Assembly: GCF_003477525.1 (NCBI RefSeq)
Contig: NZ_QUDO01000002.1
Span: 62,001-126,000 of the forward strand
Direction of reading: 5' to 3'
Length of the DNA stretch: 64,000 nucleotides
Source of the DNA: Ruminococcus sp. AF41-9
GTDB lineage: Bacteria; Bacillota; Clostridia; Lachnospirales; Lachnospiraceae
Below are positions 16,239 to 25,652 of this stretch, one piece after another. The position numbers and the translations under genes are program-made. The first letter of the stretch is position 1. The number at the start of each line of letters is the position of its first letter. The notes under the pieces were generated by a model that had not been told where the DNA came from, made no database searches, and saw only the letters and a program-made list of their open reading frames with translations.

Positions 16239-16982
16239 TTATCGTGCTTTTATTGCAAGTAATAATGTTTCTGATAATTTAGCTGTTCTAAAGTGCATTT
16301 TTGTCAATTGGTTTAAAATTTTTTCCACACTCTGATAATTCCACGACATTAGGCTATCTACAGTACTAACTATGTTTTTACCACAAAAAACTTTATAGGT
16401 CAATCTCCATGTCCATTGATCCATCCCCACTTGCTTTATATCGGTAATATACGTCTCATAGCGCAATCTTCCTTGAGTAGCCACCGATATTCTACTTCCT
16501 ACTGGCGCAACAAGAAATTTCGGTTCTAAAAGTTCTATCAGGATTGGGACATTTATATTCAAATTTTTATCTAATTTATACAATAATTTTTCTTGTTCAT
16601 CCCTTTTTAAATGTCCAAGTACTCCCATGCACATTACACCACTTATTTTATCTCGAAATGAATATTTACCTACATCTATCGGCAATAGAGAAATTCTCTC
16701 TTTAACTTCATTATGCTCCATTAATCTTGCCATAAACGCTGTTCTCATATAAGCCGATGGTTCTAAAGCAATTATTTCTTTATCACATATCATATTAGCC
16801 ATCTCTATTGTTGTTTTTCCAGTTCCTGCACCTATATCCAAAATGATTCCATCTAAATCCTTAACCATATCAGCAAATTTGTTTAAAACAATTTTTTTGT
16901 TCCCTATCTGTGAAAGAGCTGATAAATCATAAAATTCTACTGTCTCTCCGTATACATTCTCAATTTCATTCAATCCCGTCAT
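16239..16982 (-). CDS. SAM-dependent methyltransferase of the NRPS cluster
   Basis: The product is 247 residues of class I methyltransferase fold. SAM motif I is intact (DGIILDIGAGTGKTTIEMAN, near residues 44-63), followed by EIIALEPSAYMRTA, which includes the acidic residue binding the ribose. The start overlaps the reductase gene by 17 bases, so it is the last gene of the biosynthetic operon. It could N- or C-methylate a thiazolidine or thiazoline, a job done in pyochelin by a domain inside PchF. Here the embedded domain in the large NRPS has a degraded SAM motif, so this free-standing enzyme is the best methyl donor. Regiochemistry is unknown. Confidence 0.85.
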   Translation of the reverse strand: MTGLNEIENVYGETVEFYDLSALSQIGNKKIVLNKFADMVKDLDGIILDIGAGTGKTTIEMANMICDKEIIALEPSAYMRTAFMARLMEHNEVKERISLLPIDVGKYSFRDKISGVMCMGVLGHLKRDEQEKLLYKLDKNLNINVPILIELLEPKFLVAPVGSRISVATQGRLRYETYITDIKQVGMDQWTWRLTYKVFCGKNIVSTVDSLMSWNYQSVEKILNQLTKMHFRTAKLSETLLLAIKAR

Positions 16983-18066
16983 TCTCCTTTTTTATTAAAT
17001 GTCTTTTTTCCAAATCATAAAATATATTTTTTATGTCACCAAAATTGTCATAATCAACGATATTCATATAGCCCACTTTCTGACATATTTCAGACCATAA
17101 TTTTGATACATATATTTGATATTGCGCCATGGACATTTTTTCTGTTCTATTTTGCTTAAATAAAATCTCTAAAGCTTTCTTTACTGCATCCGGCCATATT
17201 TGTTCAAACGTTTCTTTTACTGATGGTAACATTACATTTCCTATAGTAACACCAGAGGGTATATTTACTTCCTCTTCTACATTAATACTTAGTGTTCCAT
17301 ATTCATCTCTTGGCATATGCAAGAAAGGAAGCCATATTACCGGACCATGGGTATTGACCAGACAGAGCCGCCCTGTGGAAAATGTCAATTCTATTCTATG
17401 ATATAAATGTAATGGATGGTCTATATCGTTACGATCCACATTGGTATTCACTATAAATGTTACCGGAACCATTCCAATTATACCACTAATAACTCTGTTA
17501 CCCCCTCCTGCCATAGAAGTTGTATAAGATTCTGCTACATTTCCCAATTTCCATGTTGATAAGCCTCCCAACGCACACCCCAATATATCTATTCCATCAT
17601 ATAATACATGTATAGCGCATTCCAAGGATGCATTTATAAGATGAGCATGTTTACTTATTATTTGTGCCGCCTCTAAAAAATCTCGAATTGGCTTGATATA
17701 CCGATAAAATGGATTCAACATAAAAGCGGCACTTCCGGATTCTCTTATACAATTAACAATTTCTACCTCATGAGCAGGATGTTCTAATAATGTTGGTATC
17801 CCTTTTGCAAGTATACTTTTAGCTATATTGGCACCGTTTCCACCTCCAGCCGCATTAGGTACAACTACACATGCTGCATCAACATTTTGATTTATTTCTT
17901 TAATATCCGTATACATTGGCACATTTAGATTCTTTGAAAGAAGTCTGGATCTATCGCTTCCTTTTCCCAATATACCCATAAGCTCATATTCTTTACTTTC
18001 TGCAATAGCTTTCAAATAAATTTTCCCAAATCCTGTTCCACATACTAAAATCTGTTTTTTCTTCAT
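16966..18066 (-). CDS. thiazolinyl imine reductase (PchG/Irp3/YbtU-like)
   Basis: The product is 366 residues. The N-terminal Rossmann fold has QILVCGTGFGKIYLKAI, and the next region (LSKNLNVPMYTDIKEINQNV, VVVPNAAGGGNGANIAKSIL, HPAHEVEI) matches the thiazolinyl imide reductase family rather than general oxidoreductases. These NADPH enzymes reduce one carrier-bound thiazoline to a thiazolidine in yersiniabactin and pyochelin synthesis. Length agrees with the family (about 350-366). It overlaps the saccharopine-dehydrogenase-like gene by 4 bases. Its presence strongly supports a thiazoline-type product. Confidence 0.9.
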   Translation of the reverse strand: MKKKQILVCGTGFGKIYLKAIAESKEYELMGILGKGSDRSRLLSKNLNVPMYTDIKEINQNVDAACVVVPNAAGGGNGANIAKSILAKGIPTLLEHPAHEVEIVNCIRESGSAAFMLNPFYRYIKPIRDFLEAAQIISKHAHLINASLECAIHVLYDGIDILGCALGGLSTWKLGNVAESYTTSMAGGGNRVISGIIGMVPVTFIVNTNVDRNDIDHPLHLYHRIELTFSTGRLCLVNTHGPVIWLPFLHMPRDEYGTLSINVEEEVNIPSGVTIGNVMLPSVKETFEQIWPDAVKKALEILFKQNRTEKMSMAQYQIYVSKLWSEICQKVGYMNIVDYDNFGDIKNIFYDLEKRHLIKKENDGIE

Positions 18067-19088
18067 ATCTTTCCCTCTGATTTGAACTTATCTATTTTTT
18101 TAAGTTCATCTAACACTTGATATTTTTCAAGATAACTTGCCATTGTATAAATTCCATCCTTCCTAGGCATTTCAAATATTGCATTGGCAGTAATCGCTAA
18201 TATTTCGCCAGTTAAAACACTCGGATTTTTTCCTTCAAAATAAATGCATCTACTATCATTTCCTTTATTTTGTCTTACCCATATAAAAGCTTTTTGGTTG
18301 CTATTTTTCTGTCCCATTAATGCATTTACTAAATCTTTTTTTTGACAATGCGCCTTATTTACTATTGAAAATAAACTTACAGGTGCCGCCGTATATGAAT
18401 CAATATTAAGCATATATTTCCCTTGTATAATTTCTTGAATTTCTTCTGTAACATATGGCAATATAGATAATTTCGAAATTCTTGTTGGAAGATTCAGCGG
18501 ACTTCTTTTCTGAGCAGGTAAAATTTTTCCATTTCGCACACATGCCATAGGAATTCCAGCTTTATAACTTTTTATTTCTTCCACATAATCGATTGCGGCA
18601 GCTTTTGAAAAATTATAGACACCTCCAATAATCATCTCTATTAAGTCATCATTGAAAGCTTCTTTAAGCACAGAAGACAACATCCATCCTGATAACCCCG
18701 GAAATATTCCCGAACCAACTATAGCGGTACCTTTCATGCTAGAATTCCTCATTTTTCTAATTAAATGAATTCCTCCTGGGTCAACATACGGAATATTCTC
18801 TGCCATTGCTCCAAGTAACATTTTTTCACTATAGTCTGCGGAAGGTCCGATTGCTCCTATTACCAAATCACTTCCTTTAAAGAATTTTCCAATATTACTT
18901 TCCTTATCAATATCAAGTTCAAATAATTGGATGTTGGGAGCCATATACATTCCTGTATCTTTTATTGTTTCTATATTCCGTACACTGACTCTTAATGAAT
19001 AGCCTAACTTACTTAAAACCTTACACGCTGTCACACCAACAGTACCTGTTCCGCCAAGAATACAGATTGTTCTGCGATTATTTATCAT
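18063..19088 (-). CDS. saccharopine dehydrogenase-like NAD(P)-binding enzyme
   Basis: The product is 341 residues. It opens with RRTICILGGTGTVGVTACKV, a Gly-rich dinucleotide-binding loop, then DLVIGAIGPSADYSEKML and YVDPGGIH, as in saccharopine-dehydrogenase-like proteins. It overlaps its neighbours by 4 and 11 bases, so it is firmly in the NRPS operon. I recall proteins of this type in equibactin-like loci, with no settled reaction. It could reduce or oxidise a heterocycle, or act on a released thioester or aldehyde. Function is inferred from context only. Confidence 0.75.
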   Translation of the reverse strand: MINNRRTICILGGTGTVGVTACKVLSKLGYSLRVSVRNIETIKDTGMYMAPNIQLFELDIDKESNIGKFFKGSDLVIGAIGPSADYSEKMLLGAMAENIPYVDPGGIHLIRKMRNSSMKGTAIVGSGIFPGLSGWMLSSVLKEAFNDDLIEMIIGGVYNFSKAAAIDYVEEIKSYKAGIPMACVRNGKILPAQKRSPLNLPTRISKLSILPYVTEEIQEIIQGKYMLNIDSYTAAPVSLFSIVNKAHCQKKDLVNALMGQKNSNQKAFIWVRQNKGNDSRCIYFEGKNPSVLTGEILAITANAIFEMPRKDGIYTMASYLEKYQVLDELKKIDKFKSEGKI

Positions 19089-22000
19089 TTTCTAGTTCCC
19101 TCATAATAATATCAAAAATGTCATTACTATTAGATTCAAATTCTCTAACGTTACCTAAAACAGCCTTTTCCCAAGATTTAATAGCAACTGAATTTCCGTC
19201 AATTATGCTTATATCTCCTAAATATAAATCACTTTCTTTTGCTTTAGATGGATTTATTAAAAAAATGCGGTTAATAATAATGTTTTCCCCCAATAGTTCA
19301 CTTGCCTTAGTTATGCATAAAGAAGCCATTTCGGAAAAGGCAATAATATATTTCTTTTTAACATTTATGTCTTCATGACATCTTTCAATTATTTCTTGCC
19401 CTCCCACTCTCTTACAACTTATGTTTGAAGCGCTCAACTTTTCTATAAGAACATCTCTTATTTCATTTTCGTTATCCCCAAATATATATACAACAGTATA
19501 TAAATTTCTTGTTTGATTTCCTGCATTACTATGCATTTGATTTTTTGAAGGATTTTTACAATCCGATATATACTGAGCAATCCCCATAATTGTTGGCATC
19601 GTCAACGATGCCCGTAATATTTCATCAAATCTCATGCCTTGTGCTTCTTGTATGTCACTAACTATGCGCCCAGAAATCTGAGATAATAACAAAGAATCAA
19701 GTCCATTTTCTAATAAATTATCTTCATAATCAATATAATCATTTCCAGAAATAGAGCATACGATTTTTTTGATACTTTTAGCAAGTTCTACATATTCCTT
19801 CTTTTGCGAAATTAAAGTTGCTTTTGCATTATGCTTTACCTTGATGTTCTTTTGTATACTCTCTGCCAGTCCTTTTCTGTCTATTTTGCCATTAGTAGAA
19901 AGTGGAAAACTCTCTACATTTACAAACTCTGAAGGAATCATTGCTGGTGGCAAAAAAAAGGCTAACTGCTTTCTGTATTCTTCTTTCGTATAGGAAATGC
20001 TCGATATTTTATTTTTTATAAAAGCTATCAGCACACCCTTCCCTATACTTTGATTATAAACCACGCAACAATCTTCAATATTTTGCATTCCACGTATTGC
20101 ATTTTCTATTTCCGCAATTTCTATTCTATGCCCATTGATTTTTACCTGATTATCTAATCTGCCTAAAAATTCAATGTCGCCATTCTCTACATATCTTCCA
20201 TTATCTCCAGTGAGATAAATCCTGTTCTTTTCTTCTTCCAGATAAACAAATTTTTCTTTTGTTAATATTGTATCTCCTAAATAGCCTTCTGCCAAAGAAT
20301 ATCCTCCTATGGCAATTTGCCCCGAAACATATTCCGGACAAATTCTCAATTCCTCGTCTACAACTCCCATCCACTGTCCAGGCAAAGCTTTTCCATATAA
20401 TATAGTAGGCCTTTCTTCTATTTCATCAATTTCATGATATATAGACCAAATCCCACCTTCCGTAGCGCCTCCCAAACTAATCATTTGAGCGTTGGTCATA
20501 ATCTTTCTTAGTCTTCCTGGCAGACTAGTATTTATCCAATCTCCGGATAACAGTACTAATCTAACTGTCGGATAACTCTCCGATTTAGACGCAAAAGCAT
20601 CTAACATTTCCGCCTGCGCTGGAACACTATTCCACAAGGTCACTTTGTATTCATTAAGTAATCTGCCCCAATGGGATGCATCTGGTCCTTTTTCTGGATT
20701 CGGTAATACTAATGTTCCACCAACTCCCAATACACTAAATATATCAAATACAGAAAGATCAAATGACAGTTCCGCAATACCAAGGATTGTATCCTCTTCC
20801 GAGATATTATACATATTTTCAATAGATATAAGAGTATTTTGTGCCGCAGTATGTGACATTACTACACCTTTAGGCTCTCCTGTAGAGCCAGAAGTAAATA
20901 TTACATATGCAATAGGATTTTGGAATTCTGGATGCTTTTCTAATCGGTATTCCAAATTCTGAAGTATCATATTTACTTTTTTCTCATCCAATTCCACAAT
21001 AACATTTGCTTTTGATAAAATTTTTTCTTGTCGTGCCAATGGCTGTTTTATATCAATAGGTAAATAAGAAAATCCAGCAATCAAAACACCCATTACTGCT
21101 GCAATTTGATTTACAGATTTTTTCATTCTTATCGCAACCAGTCCAGTTCTATTTTCCACAAATTCTTTTCTTAAATAACCTGCTATATATTCTGCTCTTT
21201 CCAACAATTCTCCATATGTCACTGTTTCAACAGCATCTATTACGGCAGTTTTATTAGAATTCTTTTTCGCATACTTAACAAATCTCTGTTGAATACGAGA
21301 TTGATTCGTAATACCTTTATTTCGTTCGCAAATTACTTTTTTCTTACTCGCACTTGGCACTATAATTTCCAATGGATTCTTCCATTCTTCCGAATGTTTT
21401 ATTCCAAGTATTCTTATTGTTTCAGTAAAAGACTCAAACATCTCCGTTACAATAGATTCTTTTATCGCACCTTTTCTTGTATCCCAGCTTATCATCAGGC
21501 CTTTTTCTTGATCTTCTGAATCTATCTCATCGACTATCTGACAATCAATCCATACTTGAGGGGTATGACTAAACCCATATTCAATAGTGCCTACAGTGCC
21601 ATCAGTCTTCAAAACCCCTGTAAATACGATCGGCATTAATAATTCCTTTTCTTCAGACACTTTACTCAGTTCTCTTAGCACTTCGACACCAGAAAAAGAA
21701 TTATGCTCTAAATCCTCCATCAATCTTTTTGTAATTTCTTTGACTCTTTCTATAAAACTCATATTTTGAGTTACATTTACTTCTAGCAAGTTCACTGCTG
21801 TAAAGTCTCCTACTATGGAATTAGTATTATTTCCGATAGTTGGTCTATTTTGAATTGGTAAATTGAGTGTAAAATGTTTATTCGAACTCCACCTTGAAAT
21901 AACTTCTGCGTATATACCAATAAGCACCGATGAAACTGTTACTCCGTATTCTCCTGCAATTTCCTTTATACGTTTCCAGTCAGACTGATTAATATGTTTC

Positions 22001-22884
22001 TGAAATCGATAAAATTCATATGTATTTTCACACTTATCTGCGGCTCGTCCATCTTGTGGAAGAATTGGAGCCTCCGGTAATTTTTTCAGTCTTTCTAACC
22101 AATACATTCTATCCTGATGCCATTTTAAACTTCCTTTACGTTGTTGATTGAACATTGCATAATCTGAAAACTTATACCTTATTTTTTCTAATGAAGCTCC
22201 TTTCAAAAGTTCTCCCATTTCAGAAATCAGAAGTTGCACACTTGCAAAATCTGAAACAATTAAATCAACAAGTAGATGGAAAAAATTTCCTTCTATACGC
22301 TTCGTTATTAGCACTTTAAATAATGGAGGTTCCTCCGTATGAAAAACATATTCACTAAAATCTTCCCTAATCTTAGATAAAGTATCTACTTTTTCCCTCT
22401 CTGCCATTTTTTGTAGATTTACTATTTTAATTTCATAATCAATCTCATCTCTCTCTAAAATTTCAAATCCGACCTCTGTTACTTTCGCTCTTAGCATTTC
22501 ATGCCTATTTACCAATACTTTCCAAGCTCTTGATAGTTCTTCTGCACTGTAGGAACCAAAATCAACCTCAATATATCCTTTACATCCAATTCCACCCCAC
22601 TTCACAGCTTCTGTTTTTCCAACTAAATAGGCTGCTTGCACATCAGTCAAAGGATATACATTAGTTTCATAATCATTATCCGTAATAAACTCGTCTATCG
22701 TTTGTTTTTTCTTCAAAATTTCAATTATTTCTTCTTTATATTTTTTAACTTTCTCTTTAGAATTTTCTGTAAAATTCCCTTTGGAATCTTTATATTTTAA
22801 TTTTCCATCAACAGTTTCAAAAGTAACGCCTTTTTTTTCAAGCTCTACTAATAATTCTCCTGCTACTTTTTTCGTGTCCTGCAT
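19078..22884 (-). CDS. NRPS: docking-Cy-A(Cys)-PCP plus degenerate thioesterase-like tail
   Basis: The product is 1268 residues. Residues 1-60 resemble a TubC-type docking domain. A heterocyclization domain follows (start motif VYPLTDVQAAYLVGK; active motif DLIVSDFAS). The A domain (about 550-1035) has YVIFTSGSTGEPKGVVMSHT, and its binding-pocket residues, aligned by hand to GrsA, read D-L-F-N-L-S-L-I-W, the cysteine code known from HMWP2. The PCP has ENGLDSLLLS. The last 145 residues look like a thioesterase fold, but the nucleophile region is AFSEMAS rather than G-x-S-x-G. It is probably the final module. Strongly AT-rich. Confidence 0.88.
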   Translation of the reverse strand: MQDTKKVAGELLVELEKKGVTFETVDGKLKYKDSKGNFTENSKEKVKKYKEEIIEILKKKQTIDEFITDNDYETNVYPLTDVQAAYLVGKTEAVKWGGIGCKGYIEVDFGSYSAEELSRAWKVLVNRHEMLRAKVTEVGFEILERDEIDYEIKIVNLQKMAEREKVDTLSKIREDFSEYVFHTEEPPLFKVLITKRIEGNFFHLLVDLIVSDFASVQLLISEMGELLKGASLEKIRYKFSDYAMFNQQRKGSLKWHQDRMYWLERLKKLPEAPILPQDGRAADKCENTYEFYRFQKHINQSDWKRIKEIAGEYGVTVSSVLIGIYAEVISRWSSNKHFTLNLPIQNRPTIGNNTNSIVGDFTAVNLLEVNVTQNMSFIERVKEITKRLMEDLEHNSFSGVEVLRELSKVSEEKELLMPIVFTGVLKTDGTVGTIEYGFSHTPQVWIDCQIVDEIDSEDQEKGLMISWDTRKGAIKESIVTEMFESFTETIRILGIKHSEEWKNPLEIIVPSASKKKVICERNKGITNQSRIQQRFVKYAKKNSNKTAVIDAVETVTYGELLERAEYIAGYLRKEFVENRTGLVAIRMKKSVNQIAAVMGVLIAGFSYLPIDIKQPLARQEKILSKANVIVELDEKKVNMILQNLEYRLEKHPEFQNPIAYVIFTSGSTGEPKGVVMSHTAAQNTLISIENMYNISEEDTILGIAELSFDLSVFDIFSVLGVGGTLVLPNPEKGPDASHWGRLLNEYKVTLWNSVPAQAEMLDAFASKSESYPTVRLVLLSGDWINTSLPGRLRKIMTNAQMISLGGATEGGIWSIYHEIDEIEERPTILYGKALPGQWMGVVDEELRICPEYVSGQIAIGGYSLAEGYLGDTILTKEKFVYLEEEKNRIYLTGDNGRYVENGDIEFLGRLDNQVKINGHRIEIAEIENAIRGMQNIEDCCVVYNQSIGKGVLIAFIKNKISSISYTKEEYRKQLAFFLPPAMIPSEFVNVESFPLSTNGKIDRKGLAESIQKNIKVKHNAKATLISQKKEYVELAKSIKKIVCSISGNDYIDYEDNLLENGLDSLLLSQISGRIVSDIQEAQGMRFDEILRASLTMPTIMGIAQYISDCKNPSKNQMHSNAGNQTRNLYTVVYIFGDNENEIRDVLIEKLSASNISCKRVGGQEIIERCHEDINVKKKYIIAFSEMASLCITKASELLGENIIINRIFLINPSKAKESDLYLGDISIIDGNSVAIKSWEKAVLGNVREFESNSNDIFDIIMRELENDK

Positions 22885-22887
22885 TTT

Positions 22888-24633
22888 TTAAATTTCCCCC
22901 TCTTCTACAAATTCTGCTATATCTGTATTTTTTCTCTTATCAACCAATTTTGTTAGTGCGTTAATTGATGGATTCATAAAGACCTCTTTCATGCGTACCT
23001 CTATTCCGCAACGAGCATTAATAGCCGCAACAAATCTAGCCGCAAGCAAGCTGTCTGCACCTATCTTAAAAAGGTTCTCATCCAAATCAGCCACTTTATT
23101 TTTCAATAGCTCCTCCCAAATCATCAGTACAATATTTAATACTTTGTCAGACATTATTTCCACACTATCAGTTTTCTGATATTCTGCCAATCTTCTTCTA
23201 TCAACTTTTCCATTTGCATTAAGAGGAAAATTTTCTAATCTGTTTATAGAATTCGGTATAGAATACTCAGGAAGATGTATCTTAAGATAATCTTCTATTT
23301 CACTCTCTGCAATGTACTCTCCCAAGTAAAATGCAACTAATTCTTTATGGTATTTATCCCCCTGAGCAACAACTACGGCTTCTTTTATTCTTGAAATACT
23401 TTTTAATACACTTTCAATTTCTCCCAACTCAATTCGATGTCCACGTATCTTTACTTGGGTATCCATTCGCCCTAAAAACTCTATCGTTCCATCTGCCCAT
23501 CGCCTTCCCCGATCTCCTGTTCTGTACCAACGTTCCCCTTTTACATCCGTAATAAACTTTTTCATTGTTAGCTCTTCATCATTAATATAGCCTTTCGCCA
23601 GACTTCCACCTCCAATTTGCAATTCACCAGGAATATCAACTCCGCACTCCACAAAATTTTCATCCGTAATCCTATATTTCTGTTTTGGTAATGCTTGCCC
23701 ATAAGGAATAGAATTCCACAATTTATCTACTTTTGAAACGCAATAATAGTTGGACCAAATTCCGCCTTCTGTCGCTCCGCCCAACGCTACAAATTGCGAG
23801 TTTGCTGAAGTTACTTTATACCATTTCTCCGGTAAATATAAAGGAATCCAGTCCCCTGACACTAATGCCAACCGCAATTTACCAAAATGATTATTTTCCC
23901 CCATTATCAAAAACATGTCCAATAACGCGGGGGCACTATTCCAAATAGTAATTCCATAAATCTCTATCAGATTTTTCCATACTTCTGGATCTCTAAAGTC
24001 GTCTTCATCAATTAAAACAATTGTCCCTCCAACAGTTAAAAGACCAAATATGTCAAAAACCGACAAATCAAAATCAAATGCTGATATATTTAATACGGAA
24101 TCTTCCGCACCAATATTCCACATATGTAAAATTTCTTCTATTGTATTCATTGCAGCCACATGACTCATTTCTACTCCTTTAGGTTCTCCGCTAGAGCCCG
24201 ATGTATAAATAATATAGGCAGTATCTTTTGAATTATTTTCAATACACCCAGTCCATGGATTCTCTTCTAAAAAGGCTTCATCCTGCAATACAAGAGCCGG
24301 CTTGACATTTTCTATGATTTTTTTCCGACGTCCTAACGGCTGCTTCATCGCAATCGGAACATACGCTGCACCTATTGCAAGAATTCCTAACAATGCAGCT
24401 ACTTGTCCAATACCTCTCGGCAATATAACTACAATCTTATCATTTCTTCTTACTCCTCTTTGCCACATATAGTTTGCTGCACGCAACGCATATAAACGCA
24501 ACATCTTATAAGAAACTTTCTCATTTTCATAGATAAGCGCAATTCTCTCTGGATATTTCAATGCATTTTCATAAAATTCTCCATGTAATGTTTCCTTTCT
24601 ATTAGAAAACTCTCGATCGTTCATCATATACAT
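22888..24633 (-). CDS. NRPS: free-standing A(Cys)-PCP didomain
   Basis: The product is 581 residues with no condensation or Cy domain. The A domain has AYIIYTSGSSGEPKGVEMSH (A3), FDLSVFDIFG (A4), GGATEGGIWSN (A5), YRTGDRGR (A7), GRMDTQVKIRGHRIELGEIE (A8) and NANGKVDRR (A10). The pocket code read by hand is D-L-F-N-L-S-L-I-W, cysteine. The PCP near residues 495-565 has the Ppant serine in KIGADSLLA. It is separated from its partner Cy (25653) by a hydrolase gene, so this is a split third module that must work in trans. Confidence 0.88.
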   Translation of the reverse strand: MYMMNDREFSNRKETLHGEFYENALKYPERIALIYENEKVSYKMLRLYALRAANYMWQRGVRRNDKIVVILPRGIGQVAALLGILAIGAAYVPIAMKQPLGRRKKIIENVKPALVLQDEAFLEENPWTGCIENNSKDTAYIIYTSGSSGEPKGVEMSHVAAMNTIEEILHMWNIGAEDSVLNISAFDFDLSVFDIFGLLTVGGTIVLIDEDDFRDPEVWKNLIEIYGITIWNSAPALLDMFLIMGENNHFGKLRLALVSGDWIPLYLPEKWYKVTSANSQFVALGGATEGGIWSNYYCVSKVDKLWNSIPYGQALPKQKYRITDENFVECGVDIPGELQIGGGSLAKGYINDEELTMKKFITDVKGERWYRTGDRGRRWADGTIEFLGRMDTQVKIRGHRIELGEIESVLKSISRIKEAVVVAQGDKYHKELVAFYLGEYIAESEIEDYLKIHLPEYSIPNSINRLENFPLNANGKVDRRRLAEYQKTDSVEIMSDKVLNIVLMIWEELLKNKVADLDENLFKIGADSLLAARFVAAINARCGIEVRMKEVFMNPSINALTKLVDKRKNTDIAEFVEEGEI

Positions 24634-24646
24634 TTCCTTTCCTCAA

Positions 24647-25639
24647 CTATTCCACATTCTTTTTAAGCCATTTTACGACTCTCACAATAACCTCATCTTC
24701 TATAGTACCGCCTTCATCCTTTAATGGAGAACTTACCTTAGAAAGTGAATGTCCCAACCCTTTAAACAAAATTATATCTGCATTATTCCTTGCTGCCTTT
24801 GCTATTTGCACAGCTTCTACCGGAGAAATCCATCCGTCATTCAAACCATGAAGTACTAAAATAGGTAATTGGATTTTTTTTATGTCATCTAATATTCCTG
24901 CCCATGTTTCTCCAGGAGCATTTTCAGCAAATCGAATTAAAGTAGTAGGATCTGCAACTATTTCATCTGCCAATGGTATCCAATTATCTATTATGCTGAA
25001 TCTTCCTTTCCCTTCTGGATCAAGTTCTTCATTAAATTTCATATTTCCCTCCTTATCCGTACCAAGAATAAGTAAATACAGAGAGAAAGAGATAGATGTG
25101 GAGTCCGGTATGCAATTCAAAAAATCCGAAATTTCTAATATGCTATCATTATTGTTATCCAACTCTTTCAACTTTTCTACTGTAAGTTCGCGCAATATAT
25201 AAGAGAAATAGGAACTCCATCCTTCTGCAATACCCGACTGAAGAATCAAAGCCTGCGCATTCGGAAAATCTGAAACTAAAGTTGTACAAACTCGTACTCC
25301 TTCACTCCATCCATAAAACAGAATTCCTTCCACTTCAGACAAGCCAGAAACAAATCTCGTTACCTCTCTGGCATCCTGAATAATTATTTCTATATCATAA
25401 TTTTCTCTTTTATCATAACGAAATACCGCATATCTAGCTTTCACAAACCCTTCGCTCAATAAATCAAAATTACGGGATACTATACCTCCCATGGATTCAA
25501 CTGTAGCGTGCCGATCAGATGGACCGGAACCATGAAATAAAATAATCGTTTTCCATTGACCTTGCCTTTCTGGCAAATCTAATTCTCCTGAAATTTTCAT
25601 TCCATTTTCCAAAGTAATTTCCAATTCTTTTACAAACAT
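24647..25639 (-). CDS. alpha/beta hydrolase (editing or release thioesterase candidate)
   Basis: The product is 330 residues. The fold markers are TIILFHGSGPSDRHAT (oxyanion region), the nucleophile elbow LFYGWSEGVRV (G-W-S-E-G), the acid region ILVLHGLNDGWISP and the catalytic His in FKGLGHSLS. There is no signal peptide, so it is cytosolic. It lies between the A-PCP gene and the free-standing Cy gene with 13-base gaps on both sides. It may release the product or edit stalled chains, which matters because the terminal thioesterase-like tail at 19078 lacks the Gly residues of the elbow. It could also hydrolyse the imported chelate. Confidence 0.8.
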   Translation of the reverse strand: MFVKELEITLENGMKISGELDLPERQGQWKTIILFHGSGPSDRHATVESMGGIVSRNFDLLSEGFVKARYAVFRYDKRENYDIEIIIQDAREVTRFVSGLSEVEGILFYGWSEGVRVCTTLVSDFPNAQALILQSGIAEGWSSYFSYILRELTVEKLKELDNNNDSILEISDFLNCIPDSTSISFSLYLLILGTDKEGNMKFNEELDPEGKGRFSIIDNWIPLADEIVADPTTLIRFAENAPGETWAGILDDIKKIQLPILVLHGLNDGWISPVEAVQIAKAARNNADIILFKGLGHSLSKVSSPLKDEGGTIEDEVIVRVVKWLKKNVE

Positions 25640-25652
25640 ATTTTTATTCTCC

